From Prototheca cutis (Eukaryota; Chlorophyta; Trebouxiophyceae; Chlorellales; Chlorellaceae), in assembly GCA_002897115.2 (NCBI GenBank), contig BCIH01000003.1, positions 899,805 to 963,804 on the forward strand: 64,000 nucleotides of DNA, read 5' to 3'. How positions within the stretch are numbered: position 1 is the stretch's first letter; each line of letters begins with the position of its first letter. This document shows positions 1-12,433 of the stretch, in pieces. The position numbers were made by a program, and so were the translations under genes. The notes beneath the pieces are model-generated. The model searched no databases, had not been told where the DNA came from, and saw only the letters and a program-made list of their open reading frames with translations.

Positions 1-1487
1 TCCCCCGCGCCGCGCCGGCCTCGGCTGGCTGCGGCGATGGCCCGGCGTAGCGTGACGGGGTCGGTCAGCACGGGGTCAAACCCTAGCAATTCTTCGACAC
101 GCAGTGCTCGGAGCATGAACAGAACAGCGTCCTCGTACCACTCCTCGGGCCGTGCCGAGTTGTGGTCTCCCTCAAACAGCCGCAGACGTGCCTCCCCACC
201 GTAGGCCGTCACCAGCCGCTCCGCGTGCCAGGCCGCGACAAAGGTGTCGTGCCGGGCGTGGCCAAACAGCGCGGGGCAGTGGCACTGCGGCACGGCGTCC
301 AGCGGCGCCACGCCATCGATGGAAAATCCGGCCTTTTTCCGCACCGAACGCTTGAGCACACTGATGGCCACGCGGGCCAGCGGCCGTGGCATGCGCAGCC
401 CGCCCTCCCCGGCCCCAGACCCCAGTTCCAGCATCAGGTCCCGAAGCCGTGAGAACGGGGAGTCCAGGACCAGACCCGCAATGGAGGGATCGCGGGAAGC
501 ATACAGCATTGAAGCAACGCTGCCCATGCTCCGGCCCCACAGCCCAATGGTCAGGGCCGCGCCCTCCCCGCGGAGGTACGTCACCGCAGCCTCCAGATCG
601 TCCACCTCCCGCGCCCCCAGTGTCACCCAGCTGCCCTCGCTTCTCCCAGAGCCCTGTTGGCTCAACAGTATGTGTTTGTATGTTGGAGGAGATGAAGGGT
701 TGGGTGAGTGCAGTCCAGGACAGCCGTTCAATCCTGGGAAGGCACCCTGCCCTAGCCCTGCCCTGGTCCCTACGGCAACGACACCCCACTCTTCAAGCCA
801 AATCCCTGCTTACCGCAAAGTCGAGCGCAAAGACGGTGACATGCTTGGGAAGAAAGTGGAACACAATCTCCTCCGCGTCACGCCGGCTGCCCGAGTTGCA
901 GTGGCCGTAGATCACGGCGGGAAGGCGTCCGTCCTTGGAGCCGACGATGCACGGCCGGTAGTGACTGCATTCCAACTTCTCGCCGCGTGCATTCTCAAGC
1001 TGTGCAGTGGATCAAAGGTGGTGGTGAATGTATGTGTGATCATCGCAAGGAGGTGGGCAAGGTGTGGAGTCTGCCGGGTCCAACAAGGCGAGCCGTCAGG
1101 GGGCTGCGCCTCGGCGGCAGCACCACCCAGCCCCTCCCACAATCCTCGCCTTGCAGCAGCACGGACACTTCAACACGTTCAACGGGTAAACTGGATCCAT
1201 GCATGGCGTGGAGTGGGTCCGGGAGCACAGACCAGCTGCACGCCCTGGCTGGAGGAGCCTGCCTGGCCCCCTGCTCAGCTGCAAGCACAGATGCCTGCGT
1301 CACGGCAACCGCCCTTGACCGGGAAGAGGGGGCACACCTGGAGGTCCTGGCGATAATATCGTCCTCCTTGCCAGGTAAACACAGCCTTCCTTCCACCGAT
1401 GAGCTCCTCATCCGTGTAGTCGCTGTCTCGCGGGGGCCGGCACACGGCGTCCACCAGGGACTCCCAGAAACCGCCCAGCCCGCTCAT
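1..1487 (-). CDS. Alpha/beta serine hydrolase, plant-type (C-terminus cut by window edge)
   Basis: Three exons are visible on the minus strand: 1487-1338 (ATG at 1487, 50 codons), 999-814 (62 codons) and 653 to beyond position 1, with clean GT/AG sites and phase 0 joins. The protein starts MSGLGGFWESLVDAVCRPPR and shows an HCNSG oxyanion strand, the nucleophile elbow GRSMG, an acid region around GHARHDTF, and the catalytic histidine in GDHNSARP. Spacing and flanking residues match the plant 'serine aminopeptidase/ABHD17-like' cytosolic hydrolases. The substrate is unknown; relatives are treated as acyl-thioesterases or peptidases by homology only. The gene lies head-to-head with RTF1, sharing about 270 bp that must carry both promoters. 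The last readable residues are Arg/Gly-rich and continue off the left edge. Confidence 0.85.
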
Positions 1488-1758
1488 CGTCGATGCAGGC
1501 GCCCAGCTCTCATACGTTTACGATCCGATGCTGCTGAGGTTCCCTGCTATTCACATGTCCAAAACGCGGCTGATAGGCCAGGCCTGTGCGAGATGCTGGC
1601 CAATCATGCAAGGTTGGGACACCCCTCGGCCGCGCCGAACGCGATCACAGATCACTCCGGGCCTTCGCGGCTCCACTGCCCCGGATCGTGAGTCCTGGAA
1701 ATACCCAAGAACCCCGCGCCCATCACCACTGTTGTCCTGCAGCTAATGCTGTGAAATA

Positions 1759-4700
1759 ATGGATTCAGGGGAGGCTTCCGGCCGCAAGAAGCGGCCGGCG
1801 AAGGGCTCCAGGGCACCTGCCCGTCGGGCAGCTCTGTCCGATAGTGATGAGGAGTTGTCCTCCGAGGAGGGTTCGGAACTGGAGTACGAGCCGGAGCCGG
1901 CACCCAAATCTTCAAAGTGCGGTCGATGCGAATGCACAGTTGCTGAATGATGGGCCTTGGCGGAACCTGGGGTCGCGCTGAGTGTAGACCTGGCATGCAG
2001 GATGCGCTCATGCAGACCGGGATGGCTCAAACCCTCCCGAAACAGGCGCGCCCGGCCCCAGGCGAAGGGCCAACCCGATGACGGGAGCGGGGACGATGAA
2101 GAAGCGGCGGCGTTTAGCCAGGCAGACCTCATCGAGGACGAGGAGGATGCTGCACGGTGCGCTGATGGCTGGTGGTGACCGTGTGATGAGGCCGTGGGCG
2201 GGCTCCGGCTGCTGCTGAACCAGGGACATGGCGTTTCGCAGCATCCCCCCGAATGTCGGACGCCCTGGTGTTTCACAGCCATCCCATGACCCCCCGCCCT
2301 GTCCCCGTAATCTCCAGGCTGGCCCAGATGACGGAGCTTGAGCGCGAGTTTGAGCTGGCCGAGCGTTCCGAGAGACGGCAGCAGGAGATCCAGCGGCGCA
2401 AACTTCTCCGTCAGGCGCAAGGTCTCAAGCCCCCCCCATCTCCGGCGCCCGAGACCGAGGGGCCGGCCTCGACCCCGGCCGCCACGCGCAGCAAGGCCGC
2501 CCCGCTTGCCGGGGAGCAAGGGGGCCGGTCCATGCGGAGCGGGCGTGAGGAGCGGGAGGAAGCTGCCAAGAAGACTGCGATCCAAGAGCTGGTGGCAGCC
2601 CGGAAATCCCGCGCCGAAGCCAGGTGGGGTCGTGTCTGGGCGGCGGGTGCAAAGACCGGATGTCAGTCTGGCACAGGGGTGCGACAGGGAGAATACACAA
2701 CTCCCCGCCCCATCAGACCTGGTGGGCCCCTGATCCATCTTGCAGGACTTTTGCTACTGGTGACTCGTCGGATGACGAGGGAGACCGAGATGACCGCGCC
2801 CGGTCAGAGAGCGAAGAGGACGAANAGATTTCCGGTGAGGCTGTCCTGCTGCTGGGCGCGATTTCAATGGCTTTGTTTTGAGCTCCTCTTTGATTATGGA
2901 ACGGAACTGGACGTGTGGGCGCCATGTGGAGCGGCGTGACATCCCAACATGCAGCTCGAGCCACTAAACTCAATGCGCCTCACCCCAACATGCCGCCACA
3001 AGCTGCCACAGATCTGGAAGAGGACGATGACGAGGAGGGTTCGGTGCCGCTGTGGCAGCGGCGTGCAGGTGCCGCGGACGAGGAGGAGGAGGAGGCCGGC
3101 TATAAGGATGCATGCAGCATCGTGGTGCCACGTCGACGGCTCGAAAAGTGGCTCGGCGAACCCTTTTTCGAAACAACGCTCCCGGGGTGCCTGGTTCGCG
3201 TGTCGCTGGGCACCAAACTTGGTAGTGACGGGCTCCAGCGCCAGCACTACATGCTGGCTCAGGTCGTCGACGTTGAGCAGCGCAAGCCCGGCGTTTACAA
3301 GTGAGCACGAATGGGTGTCGGGTCTGGGTCTGGCTCAGGACACTTTGGGGCCATGCAGTGTACCCGCACACACACTTCACATGCGCAACCATCCAAAAAA
3401 TACCCCCCAAAATCTGTAGAGACTGCGGCCAGGCATGGCATTCGCCCTACCCCTTTGGGCCCGCGCAGGAGCCTACGGATGCGTGGCTCCGTGTCTGCCG
3501 CGGCACGTCGGAGCGTGGCATGCCGCTGGCCCTCGTGTCCAACGCCTCGCCGTCCGAGGCCGAATGGGAAGGGTGGCAGCGCGCGTGCACCGCGCAGCAC
3601 CGGCCACAGCTGTCCCGCGGCGAGGTGGCCGAAGTGGCGGCTCGCATTCACAAGGCCCAAAAGTATGGCACTTGTGGCTGGGGGCTCAGTTCCGGAAAGA
3701 ATGCTTTTTTAATGTGAAATATTAAGACCAAAGCCAACTCTGTCACTCCACACCCTCGGCGCAGCTATGTGTACACTGCGGCTGATGTGACAGCCGTCCT
3801 GGAACGCAAGCGTGCGGCGGGCAAGGCCGCCCGAAACGCAGCGCTCGAGCGGGCTCGGCTGGAACGGCAACGCGATGCTGCAACCGAAGCCGGCGATGCC
3901 GCGCGCGTCGAACAGTATGCCCCTCTGTTTTCTTGCTTTCCTTTTTCCTTTGTGTGCATGAATTTTTCTGTTTCGTGATGTTCGGCCCGTGGGAGGGCTC
4001 AACACCACGCGGGCTCTGATGTCGAATGACTAGCAACTGTTTTGGGAGGGGTGGAAGCAGCCCTGCTTTATTGCTCTTTCCGTGGTGTCGACTGCAGAAT
4101 GAAACTTCCCGCTTTGCACCCCTCCACACCAACATACCCACAGACTCAATGCTGAGCTGGACGCGCTGCAAAGGGAGGTCGAGGCCAAGTCTGCCCGCCG
4201 GCTGCCGGCGGTGGGCATGGAAGACATCAACCGCAAGAACCGCAACATCAATTTCCAGGCGAGCAAACTTTGGATGGATGGGGGAGTGGGCAGGGTGGGA
4301 GGCGCCTGCTGACAGCGCCCTTTGAGTGCCTGCTTTCAGCCCGCCTTTGCCGACAGCCTGCCTCCTCATCTCTCTAAACGAAACAGAATGCACTGCATGC
4401 GGTCTCCAACAAGATCGACGAGCCGCATTCGCNTGAGGCTGTTGGCACAGAGGGCAAGGACACGCTGGACCCTTTCTCCCGCCGCGTGACTCGTCCGCAA
4501 AACTACTGGAGCACCAAGGGCGGTGCTGAAGAGGAGGAGGAAGCTGTTGCTGGAGAGGCAGGCACAACCACGGCAGCGGATGACGATGCCGCCGAGCCTG
4601 CCGCCGGCCCGGCGACCACCAAGACCGAGGAGCAGGAGGCTATTGTAGACCTGTCGGGTCTCAATCTCTCGTTGCTTGACCGCCCACCGGTCATGCATCC

Positions 4701-4779
4701 GCTCGCCCGCCGATTGCTGGGGTCTAGCGTTGCACGACTCGTCATCGCCGCCAACGCTGTGGCGAGGAGCCGGGCTTGA
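1759..4779 (+). CDS. RTF1: RTF1, Paf1-complex subunit with Plus3 domain
   Basis: Nine exons are read: 1759-1916, about 2043-2152, 2320-2622, 2752-2834, from 2954 or 3008 to 3300, 3420-3662, 3765-3914, 4144-4258 and 4387-4779. The N-terminus is acidic and Ser-rich (SDSDEELSSEEGSELEYEPE), followed by a charged helix (MTELEREFELAERSERRQQE). A Plus3 domain follows, with RRRLEKWLGEPFFE, LPGCLVRVSLG, LALVSNASPSEAEWEGW and NYVYTAADVTAVLERKR, all in the family order. The C-terminus carries INRKNRNIN and DTLDPFSRR. RTF1 links the Paf1 complex to elongating RNA polymerase II and promotes H2B ubiquitination and H3K4 methylation in other eukaryotes. The intron after exon 8 begins either at a GC donor (4259) or at a downstream GT (about 4297); both keep the frame. 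Confidence 0.93.
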
Positions 4780-5213
4780 CAAGACGCCACATATATATTC
4801 ATTTGTTGGAACGGGGAGTGGTCCCTCCACTCACATCTGTCTTCTCTACGGTGTACATGACAGAGGACACCGGCACATACAAAGGGGGAAAGGGTCATAC
4901 AGGCGTTCATACAGACGGCGCATGTGGCTGCATGTATTCGACAAGATGATGGACGCGCCAAGGTGCTGCTGGTTGTCACCGAGGACCCACGGCGAGGAAT
5001 GAGGGCCCGAGAGGTTGGCTGGCCAAGACAGCATGCTGGCAGCGGACAAAAACAAAGAATGAATAAAACTACAGAAATGTAAATTGTGGGGCCCTCTGTT
5101 TGCGTATACGACATCGACGCTCGTTGTGTCCGGCACACCCACAAAACAACATGTCCGTCTGCCACACGCCATCATCAGGTGCCACTGGGGCTTGCGTCAT
5201 CCCCACGGCTCCA

Positions 5214-5633
5214 CTACGCCCGTCCTTCCAGGGCGTCTAGGTCCACGCGGTTGAAGAGGACGAGGTAGCGCTGCGACCTCGAAATGGCAAACACAATGCC
5301 CAGCTGGGCGTTCCGCGTGACCGGGTTTCCCGGCGCAAAGAGCAGCAGCTCGGCGGGCACCCAGCGGGGATTGCGGTAGCCCTGGCAAGCGGATGGAGTG
5401 CGGAGGGGTAAGGCGAAGTGCAGGCATGGTGCACGCATGCACGTCGCAGTCCCTCAAACCACCCCGGCCATGTGCATGCATGAACAGCATCCATGAACGA
5501 CGCAAGAAACCCCCCCCCCCCCCCCCCCNNNNNNNNNNNNNNNNNNNNNNNNNNNNNNNNNNNNNNNNNNNNNNNNNNNNNNNNNNNNNNNNNNNNNNNN
5601 NNNNNNNNNNNNNNNNNNNNNNNNNNNNCCCCC

Positions 5634-5664
<31 letters not shown>

Positions 5665-8600
5665 ATCAAATTCACGTGCAGTCCCCCAACACACACAAAA
5701 CAGAAAGAACGCACCATTTCAGCAACGCGTCCGCGGCCGGCATATCGTGCGGTGATGCCCAGCTCTGGCGGGTACCCTTCGGCTGCCGGGGCCAAGGCAT
5801 GAGCCGCACCGACGCGGCCCTCAAAGCTCAGTTCGCCTGCGGGGACGGTGCGGTCTCCCGTGACTTTGGTCAGCCGCACCCAGGACTCCCCGTCACGTCG
5901 ACAGACCTCCAGCAGCACCACCTCGGGCCCTGCGGGCCCAAAGTGGCCCAGGTAAACGCCCGCCAGCGGGTCTGACAGCGCCGCGGCCAGTGGCGAGCCC
6001 CGCGGGCCCTTGATCCGTCGAAATGTGATGCTGTCTACTTCGTTCACTGGGGGCGATGGCGGCCCATGGCTGGGCTCAAACGAGTACGCCGGGTTAGGGT
6101 GCCGAGCGGTCGATTCTCTCAATTCATCTGAAGCGGCACTTGATGACGACGATGACGGGGGCGACGCTGAGGGCACCGGGAGCAGGCCGCTGATGCGACG
6201 AGCGCCGCCAGGGTGTTGCGCATGCCGCTGACTGGTGTCGCCCACCGCACCGCGGCCACTACCTCCATGCCTGCCGGCACGCTTGGCCCGTGCCATGTGC
6301 AGTGCCGCCTCCAACAACGACCACACTTCCTCGTCCGGTGTCTCCGAAGCCGAACGGGAGAGATCGGCAGCGAGGTTGCTCTTGTCACCGCGACCGCTCG
6401 CGGCACCGTTCCCGTGCCGTCGTTGACGGAGCAGTTCGGCCACGGCTTCCAGCACCAACTCCATGGCCCTGGCCAGGCGCACCGAGGGCTCGGTGCCATC
6501 AAACGGACCATCATTACTACCCAGCGCCGGTGGCNGTGGCGGCGGCAGCGTGTGCGGCATCAGAGGGCCAGGGCCGGCATCGGCGACTTCGAGGTCCCCG
6601 CGGGCGGCCCACTCGCGCTCCCGGCGCGCGGTCCATTCCCCGACGGCCCGCTCCACGTCCCGTGATCGAACAGTCACCGTGAACTCGTCGCGGCCCAGCC
6701 AGCACAGCCGCGCTGGCACGCGGGGGGCACTGTCGGCAGCCCCGTCGTCGGGGTAGATCCCCGCCGGTGGGGCAGGGGATCCCCNCGGCCACGCGGCCTG
6801 CAGGGCCTCCGCACCTCGGCTGCCATCATCGACCACCCGTTGCTGCATGGCAGGCTTGTCATCCGGACCCCCCACGAGCCCAAGATCCTCGGGGACGATG
6901 CCATGGGAATCCACCGCGCCATCACCACTCCCCCAGCCCACGTACGGCTCTGCGTCCCCAACGGCTCCGCCGATCTCCTCCGCCACGTCGGTTATCGTGC
7001 CCTCCAGCGTCTGCATCAGCCGCACCAGGTGCGACCGCATGGACGCGAGGGCGCCCGGGTCCATGCCCGCTGCAGCGGCTGCCGCAGCTGCNGGCGAAGG
7101 GGTNCCGGCATCGGAGGGAACGACTGCTGCGGAAAAAAACGACCCCTCCCCCTCGTGCGTCGCGACACCAGTGCTCCCCTGTGCATTCCCCAGAGGGACA
7201 GCTGTCCCGCCGCCATCGAGCTCGCGGTCCAGCGCCTGCAGCGCCAACCGCGTTCGCTCCAGCANACCCACCAGCTGCGTGTACTGCGTCGCAGGCAGCA
7301 TGTCCGTGGTGGAGGAAGCGAGAGCTGGGTCGGAGGTATCCGACGATGCGGGTTCGGGGTTACGGGCGTCAATGGCCCTGGCAGCGCTCAGGCGGTCCGC
7401 GCTCACTACTGGGGGCTCCGCACTGGCGGCGACCAGCAGCCTTTCCAGCGTGGCAACCAGCTCGCTGCGCGGATGCGCCCGGCCGTGCACCCACACCACA
7501 TCGTCTCGGGGTCGTGACGGGCTCGGCCACTCGCGCGGCTCTAATGGCCGGCTGTCGGCGTCGTAGATGACATCATCTTCCTCTTCATGATCCAGCAAGC
7601 TTGAAGTGTGGCTCTGCATGGCAGCGCCAGCATGTGTAGGTGCGTGCCGCAGGCTGCCTGCCACTGCCGGGCCCCGGGCATGGACGGCTTGCCCTGGCCG
7701 GGAGATGTCCTCGTCGACATCGTCATCCTCTTCATCTTCTTCACTGCTGGACATCTGCAGTGAACCCTCCTCCTCCTCCTCCTGCTCCTCCACTCGTCCC
7801 TGTACCGACGGCTCAAAAAAATCGGTCCCCGGACCCTGCGGAACGGCGGCAGCCACTGCGGCCAGCTGCTCGGGTGAGACAGCAGCAGCTACCGCCGCCA
7901 GGCGCTGTGCTATGACCTGTGGCGGTGGCAGGGCCAGCACGGCAAACGCCTGAGCTTCCAGACCCCGTTCTCCGCGCCGAAAGTGGACTTCCATCACGGC
8001 CGGTGCTGGTGCTGCCACGCCACCCGGCATCGCTTGCATTGCGACATCGGCGTGAGCCCCACTGCTGGCTCCCGCATGGGAGCCACCTCCAGGCGGTCCA
8101 GACTGCGCTGCCCAGTCAAAGGGTGTGGGCTCGGCGACCCAGCCTAACGCAGCGGCAAGCTCGCGACCCGTGTATGCCCGGGCCGTGTAGTGCCCGTACG
8201 CACGCGTCACATGGATAAGGTGCCCAATTGCCGTCGGCGGCGGGCCGCTGTCCCCCCCGACGTTCTCCGGGCCGCCAGCACCAGCAACATCGTCGTCGTC
8301 GGCCTTGCCTGCCCACCAGCCCGGCATCGAGGCCCATGTGCGGTCACGCAATGCCGCAGCACGCGTATAGTCCTCCTCCGCCACCGCGTTCGTCAGCTCA
8401 CGGATCGCGCATCCTAATGCATCGGCCGCCAACAGTCGATCGGCGCGGCGCCGCAGCGCATCGGCCGCCGCAAATGCGCCGACGGCCGCCGCGCCCTCGA
8501 GTGCCACGCGCGTGTCCTCCGCGGCGGCCGCCAGCGCGTGCGTCGCTACAAGCGACGCCTGCCATCCGTCCCACCGATTGTCGGAGGCGGTGGGTGTCTG

Positions 8601-8996
8601 GCTGGGCGCGGACTCGTAAGTGGCCTGCCGGCCGTTCACAGGCACCGCGCGGTCGCTGCTCAAGGTGACCGCGGCTGCGCGCTGCACCCGCTGTGTTTCG
8701 GATTCATTAACAGGTGCCGTAGCGCTGGTCTCCGCGGGAGTGACTGCCCGGGGCGCAGCAGCGTCCGGCCCGGGGGCGCCAGCGGCGCCACCTGGGGTGC
8801 CAAGGCCTGGGATGCGAGACTCAGCTCCCGACGCAGACCGACGGGACCCTGCACCACCACTCTCCTGGTGCGCTCGGCACGGCTCTCCCCGCCGGCAAGC
8901 ACCAGCTCGAGGGTGCCGTGAACCGGCGGGCGCCGGCCCATGCAGCGCNGAGCCCAGAGGCAGCGGCCTGCCTACCGGGCCCAGCACGTGTGNCAT
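5214..8996 (-). CDS. EX1/EX2-like: EXECUTER-type thylakoid singlet-oxygen signalling protein
   Basis: One long exon (8996 to about 5732) and a last exon (about 5383-5214, stop at 5214) are separated by an intron holding an assembly gap. A UVR-like helix (AVAEEDYTRAAALRD) is followed by a PGWWAG...GHLIHVTRAYGHYTARAYTGREL block and VMEVHFRRGERGLEAQAF. The C-terminal domain has SITFRRIKGPRGSP, LAGVYLGHFGPAGPEVVLLE, TVPAGELSFEGRVG and YPPELGITARYAGRGRVAEM, then GYRNPRWVPAELLLF and YLVLFNRVDL. These are the signature blocks of plant EXECUTER1/2, which sit at grana margins and are degraded to send the singlet-oxygen signal. Several hundred residues between the two halves are acidic or low complexity, longer than in land plants. 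The start is uncertain: the first ATG has an N in codon 2, and a plastid transit peptide is expected but not clearly visible. Confidence 0.88.
5529..5628. other. Assembly gap (100 N) inside EXECUTER intron
   Basis: Exactly 100 N flanked by C-runs on both sides (about 18 and 22 C), followed by an AC dinucleotide run. The real length is unknown; a G/C homopolymer probably stopped sequencing or assembly. It lies between the last two EXECUTER exons. Confidence 0.95.
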
Positions 8997-9810
8997 GGCT
9001 GCCCAAACCTGGAAGAAATATCACTCGTTGCTTTAGGGTGCGCTGCAAACTTGGCCCCAAGGCGGCCCGCCCAGCGCGCACGGCGGCGTCTTTAGCAGAC
9101 CGGGCCGTGGCCTACCCTGCGGAACGGACCAAGAGTGGGAAATGCTGGTACCAGCAAACAGCATGCCCAATACTTCTTCCAACGGCATGCCACCATTTNC
9201 GTTGACAAAAATGCGCCCATGCAAAGCAGACCATTGCGCGCAGGGCGTGCAGCACGTTTCGGCATTGTCCCGCATCCCCCGCCACCTCGCCACTCGCACC
9301 TTGCTCTATAAGGGGGTTTCCCATGCAAAGCGAGTTTACAGACTGTCGACAGTCATTCTAATTGCATGGTATGCGCAGGACGAGGAGACACAGGTGGCTG
9401 GATCGCTTTCCGTGTCCACACCTTGCGCTACACAAATGTGCGTTCGTTCGGGGGGTGAACTGGGAAGAAAGTTCGCGCACTGCCACAGCCGACAGTGCGG
9501 GAGCCTACAAAAGCGGGTGCCGCTCCCGTGTTTCCTATCCTTCCATTCCTGTGCGAGCTCGCTCGCCAGGGGTTCAAAACATGATGAGTAGGACCGACAA
9601 CCTTCGTGGTTGAGGGGGTGGGGCCTCCCGACGTTCTTGTTACATGGTATCCCACCCTAGCGAAGTCCAATCTGACCCACAACGAACCCCAATTTTACAC
9701 TCTGCCGCATGTTTAAAAATGCATGGAAACACGAACAAAAGAGGTCTAAATTGCACGGCTTGAGCTGTACAGTTTGTTCGGGCTCGAGAAGCCCGGCCGC
9801 CGTCATCTTG
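8997..9810. other. Intergenic stretch, EXECUTER 5' region
   Basis: No convincing coding exon was seen. It lies between the EXECUTER start and the stop codon of the next minus-strand gene. A TATAAGGG string sits near 9306 on the plus strand but has no plus-strand gene behind it. Part may be an untranslated 5' exon of EXECUTER. Confidence 0.5.
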
Positions 9811-11805
9811 TCATGGGCCAGTNGGCGCCCCGGGTGCCACGGGACTGCCCGCGATGGACACGCGGTCTTGTCCATCCTCCCCTTCCGAACCGCGTTCCCC
9901 GGTCGAATCGCCGACTACCACGACGGTCGTGGTGGCAGCCGAGGTGGAGGTCACCTCCTCCTCGTCCCCCTTCAGGGAAGTCGTGCTCACCTCCGTCTTG
10001 GTAGGCTCGACAGGCTTGCCTTTGCCTGCCGCTGCGGCTCCATGCAACAGGTCCTCCGCAGCACTGAGCTTGCTTCCCAGGCTGGTCAGACGCTGAAGGG
10101 CGCCNGGGCTGAGCAGGCGACCCCTGGCTGTGTCAGGGGCCTGCCCGGGCTCATTGAGCTGGANCCCGCTGCCACTCAGTCCAGAGGCCGTGGGCGTGGG
10201 TGTAGGTGTGGGCTCATCCATCACCACAGCCGCAAGTGCCTCGCAGACTTGAGGCAGCTGAAGCAGCTCTGCAGCCGCCTGTGATGCCAATAATGGGGTG
10301 GGGAAAGGGGGGTTGTCACCATCAGGAAGCACATCCGTAGCAAGAGGAATGAGGGGAGTTGAACACAGCGGCAAGTATCAGAGATGGTTCTGCATGCTCC
10401 ACGCTCCGCATGAAGATGACAACAATTGCATCCTTGCGACACACNCTGCGAATNCATGCAGTAAGCATAGAGACTCCCCGCAAAACGTGCCTGCATGGTC
10501 GCGACGAGGGCTTTCCGAGCACGTGCCGTCGTCGTGATTTCTTCCCCCGAGGCGGCACGAAGAGCAGCCAGCTCGGCCGCCAGTGCATTGTTCGTGACCT
10601 CTGCATGAGCCATGGGGAGAAGCACATCATGCAGGTGCTGTGGGCAGCCCTCGTTGCGTTGCCTTGGGAGTGCCAGGCGGCGCACCAACCAGAGTGAAGC
10701 CAAGATAGATCAGTCCTATTCATCCCCCCCGTCATGTCACAAGAAGATTCCAGACTGTTCAGAGGCAACCAATTGCAGGGATCAGCTCTGTCCAATGTTC
10801 AAACTCCCATACAGATACAAGCAACGTCGCAGCCCGACTCTTGGCCAGCCCCCCCTTCCAATCCAGGCACGGGCACCCACCCATGTCGGCGACGTCTGAG
10901 CGCCGGGCAGCTGCGGCGCTGCGAGCAGCAGCGGCCGCAGCTTGCAGCTCGAGGGCGGTCGACGCAGCGGCGCGACGTTTCGCTGCGACGTCTGCCAGCT
11001 GGGACACCGACATGGCCGCCGGAACGGTTGACCCCGGCGTGCCTGCACTGCTGGCCGGCCGCTGCCCGGTCCCACGGGCGGTGAGGGATCCCGAAGGCAC
11101 GCCGCCACGTGGCGTGGCTCGGGCGACCATGGACAGCGCGTCCCCGCGCCCGATGCGGGAGGTGAGGCTGCCAGAGGGAGCGCCCGAGGTCAGATGGGCG
11201 ATGGAAAGCCGTGGCGGCACGGGGGGGACGGTGCCACCGCCGGCCCGGGGCGTCGCCCGTGGGGTGTTGCCGCTGGCGGCACCGCTGGCTCGACGAGCAG
11301 AGATGAGCGCGTCCAGGAAGGTGGCACGCTGCATGACACTCCCCGCCGTGGGCGTGGAGGCGTCCTCTGTAATGAGTTGTGGGTTGAGGGGGGAGATGTC
11401 CTGTCAGCATCACCAGGCCCTGCTCAACACAGGTGGCACCCATATAGCCAAAACAGCTATGATCTCCAGTTGCATCGACCCCCTACTCAGGAACAAGCCT
11501 GCACAGGACGCACGGTTGCCGCGACTGGACGTGTTGCCCTCCCGGCGGGAGGTTGGCGGGGCGTCCGGCAGGGCCGTGCTGTTGGCGCGCACCGACAACC
11601 GGCTCCCCCGTGCGCTCAGGCGCGGTGTCTTGTCGTTCGTGGACTGAGATAGAACTCTCTCCGTGATGGCATGCAGTCGTGAACGGGCCGATGTGCCGGC
11701 CGAGCGAGCGGAGCCGTCTCCCCGCTTTTGGGGGCTCCCATCAGTCCGGGTCGCCGAGGACCCACTCAAGTCCAGCCGCGGGATCTTGAGGCCTATCGAC
11801 GACAT
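9811..11805 (-). CDS. Unrecognised Ser/Arg-rich protein with Ala-rich helices
   Basis: I do not recognise this protein. Its exons run from an ATG at 11805: exon 1 is about 11805-11520 (MSSIGLKIPRLDLSGSSATR, basic and Ser-rich). Exon 2 is about 11373-10886; it contains MQRATFLDALISARRASG, repeated TPRG/SGSLT segments and an Ala-rich helix (SVSQLADVAAKRRAAASTAL). Exon 3 is about 10638-10480 (HAEVTNNALAAELAALRAAS, RARKALVATMQARFAGSLYA). The last exon is about 10288-9811, with AAAELLQLPQVCEALAAVV and a low-complexity Pro/Thr and Val tail. The layout of a basic disordered N-terminus followed by short helices resembles microtubule- or chromatin-binding proteins, but that is only an impression. Confidence 0.6.
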
Positions 11806-12433
11806 TCTGCCCCTCTCTTATTCGAGGAAAATGAGTCCGATGTGGGCAACGACACCGCTTCGTTTGTGTGTCGAGGCGCCCCCAAATCCAGCCTTCGAGC
11901 ACCTGCTTGTTCAAACGTTCAAAAAGGGGCAAAATCCCTTCCAGGCCCTCCGGTGCACCACCCGTGCGGTGGCCTTCTTGTGCGACTGCACGAGGATGTT
12001 TATTCCGCACCAAAGATCACAGTCTGAGAACAGGGCGGGGCCAGGAAGGAGCGCGCTCGTGGGCAATCACCCTTCGACGTTCGGGGGCTTCGCAGCTGCG
12101 GGGACGGGGCCACCAAGCCGCGAGTGTAGGCCCTCGCAACGCCTGTTAACTCCAGAAATCGAGATGATGAAAGGATTGAGGGTGCAAATGGGAGTTATGT
12201 CTCCGCGGTTTCTCGCTCGGCGGCCCTTGGCATTCTTCAAACGCGCCGCCAGCAAGCGCCTTAGGGTCGGCAAGAACCAAAGAGTCTTACACATGTTTTT
12301 GGCCCCAGAGCAGGTGCTGTGTGGGCTGATTCCACAAGAAAATCTCGTCTTATGCATCCATATCATGATTCAATTGCCCATTGTTTTGTCGAATCAAGGG
12401 GAGTACTGTGCAGACAAAGGCAGGTCAATCTAT
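11806..12433. other. Intergenic stretch, nothing recognised
   Basis: Upstream of the minus-strand Ser/Arg-rich gene. Only short open frames without family resemblance are present. A promoter for the 9811-11805 gene is expected at its left end. Confidence 0.5.

Noticed and set aside
793..975. HCNSG in place of the common HGNSG oxyanion motif in the alpha/beta hydrolase
   Set aside because: As far as I recall, plant members of this subfamily also carry HCNSGSRRDAEE, so it is probably a family feature and not a defect.
5393..5755. Open frames running through the N gaps and homopolymers
   Set aside because: Poly-Pro and poly-Gly translations across 100-N gaps are artefacts of intron sequence.
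8660..8941. Minus-strand frame starting MGRRPPVHGTLELVLAGGES overlapping the EXECUTER N-terminus
   Set aside because: It reads smoothly at first but has no family match and ends quickly; the overlapping frame runs continuously into the UVR-like region.
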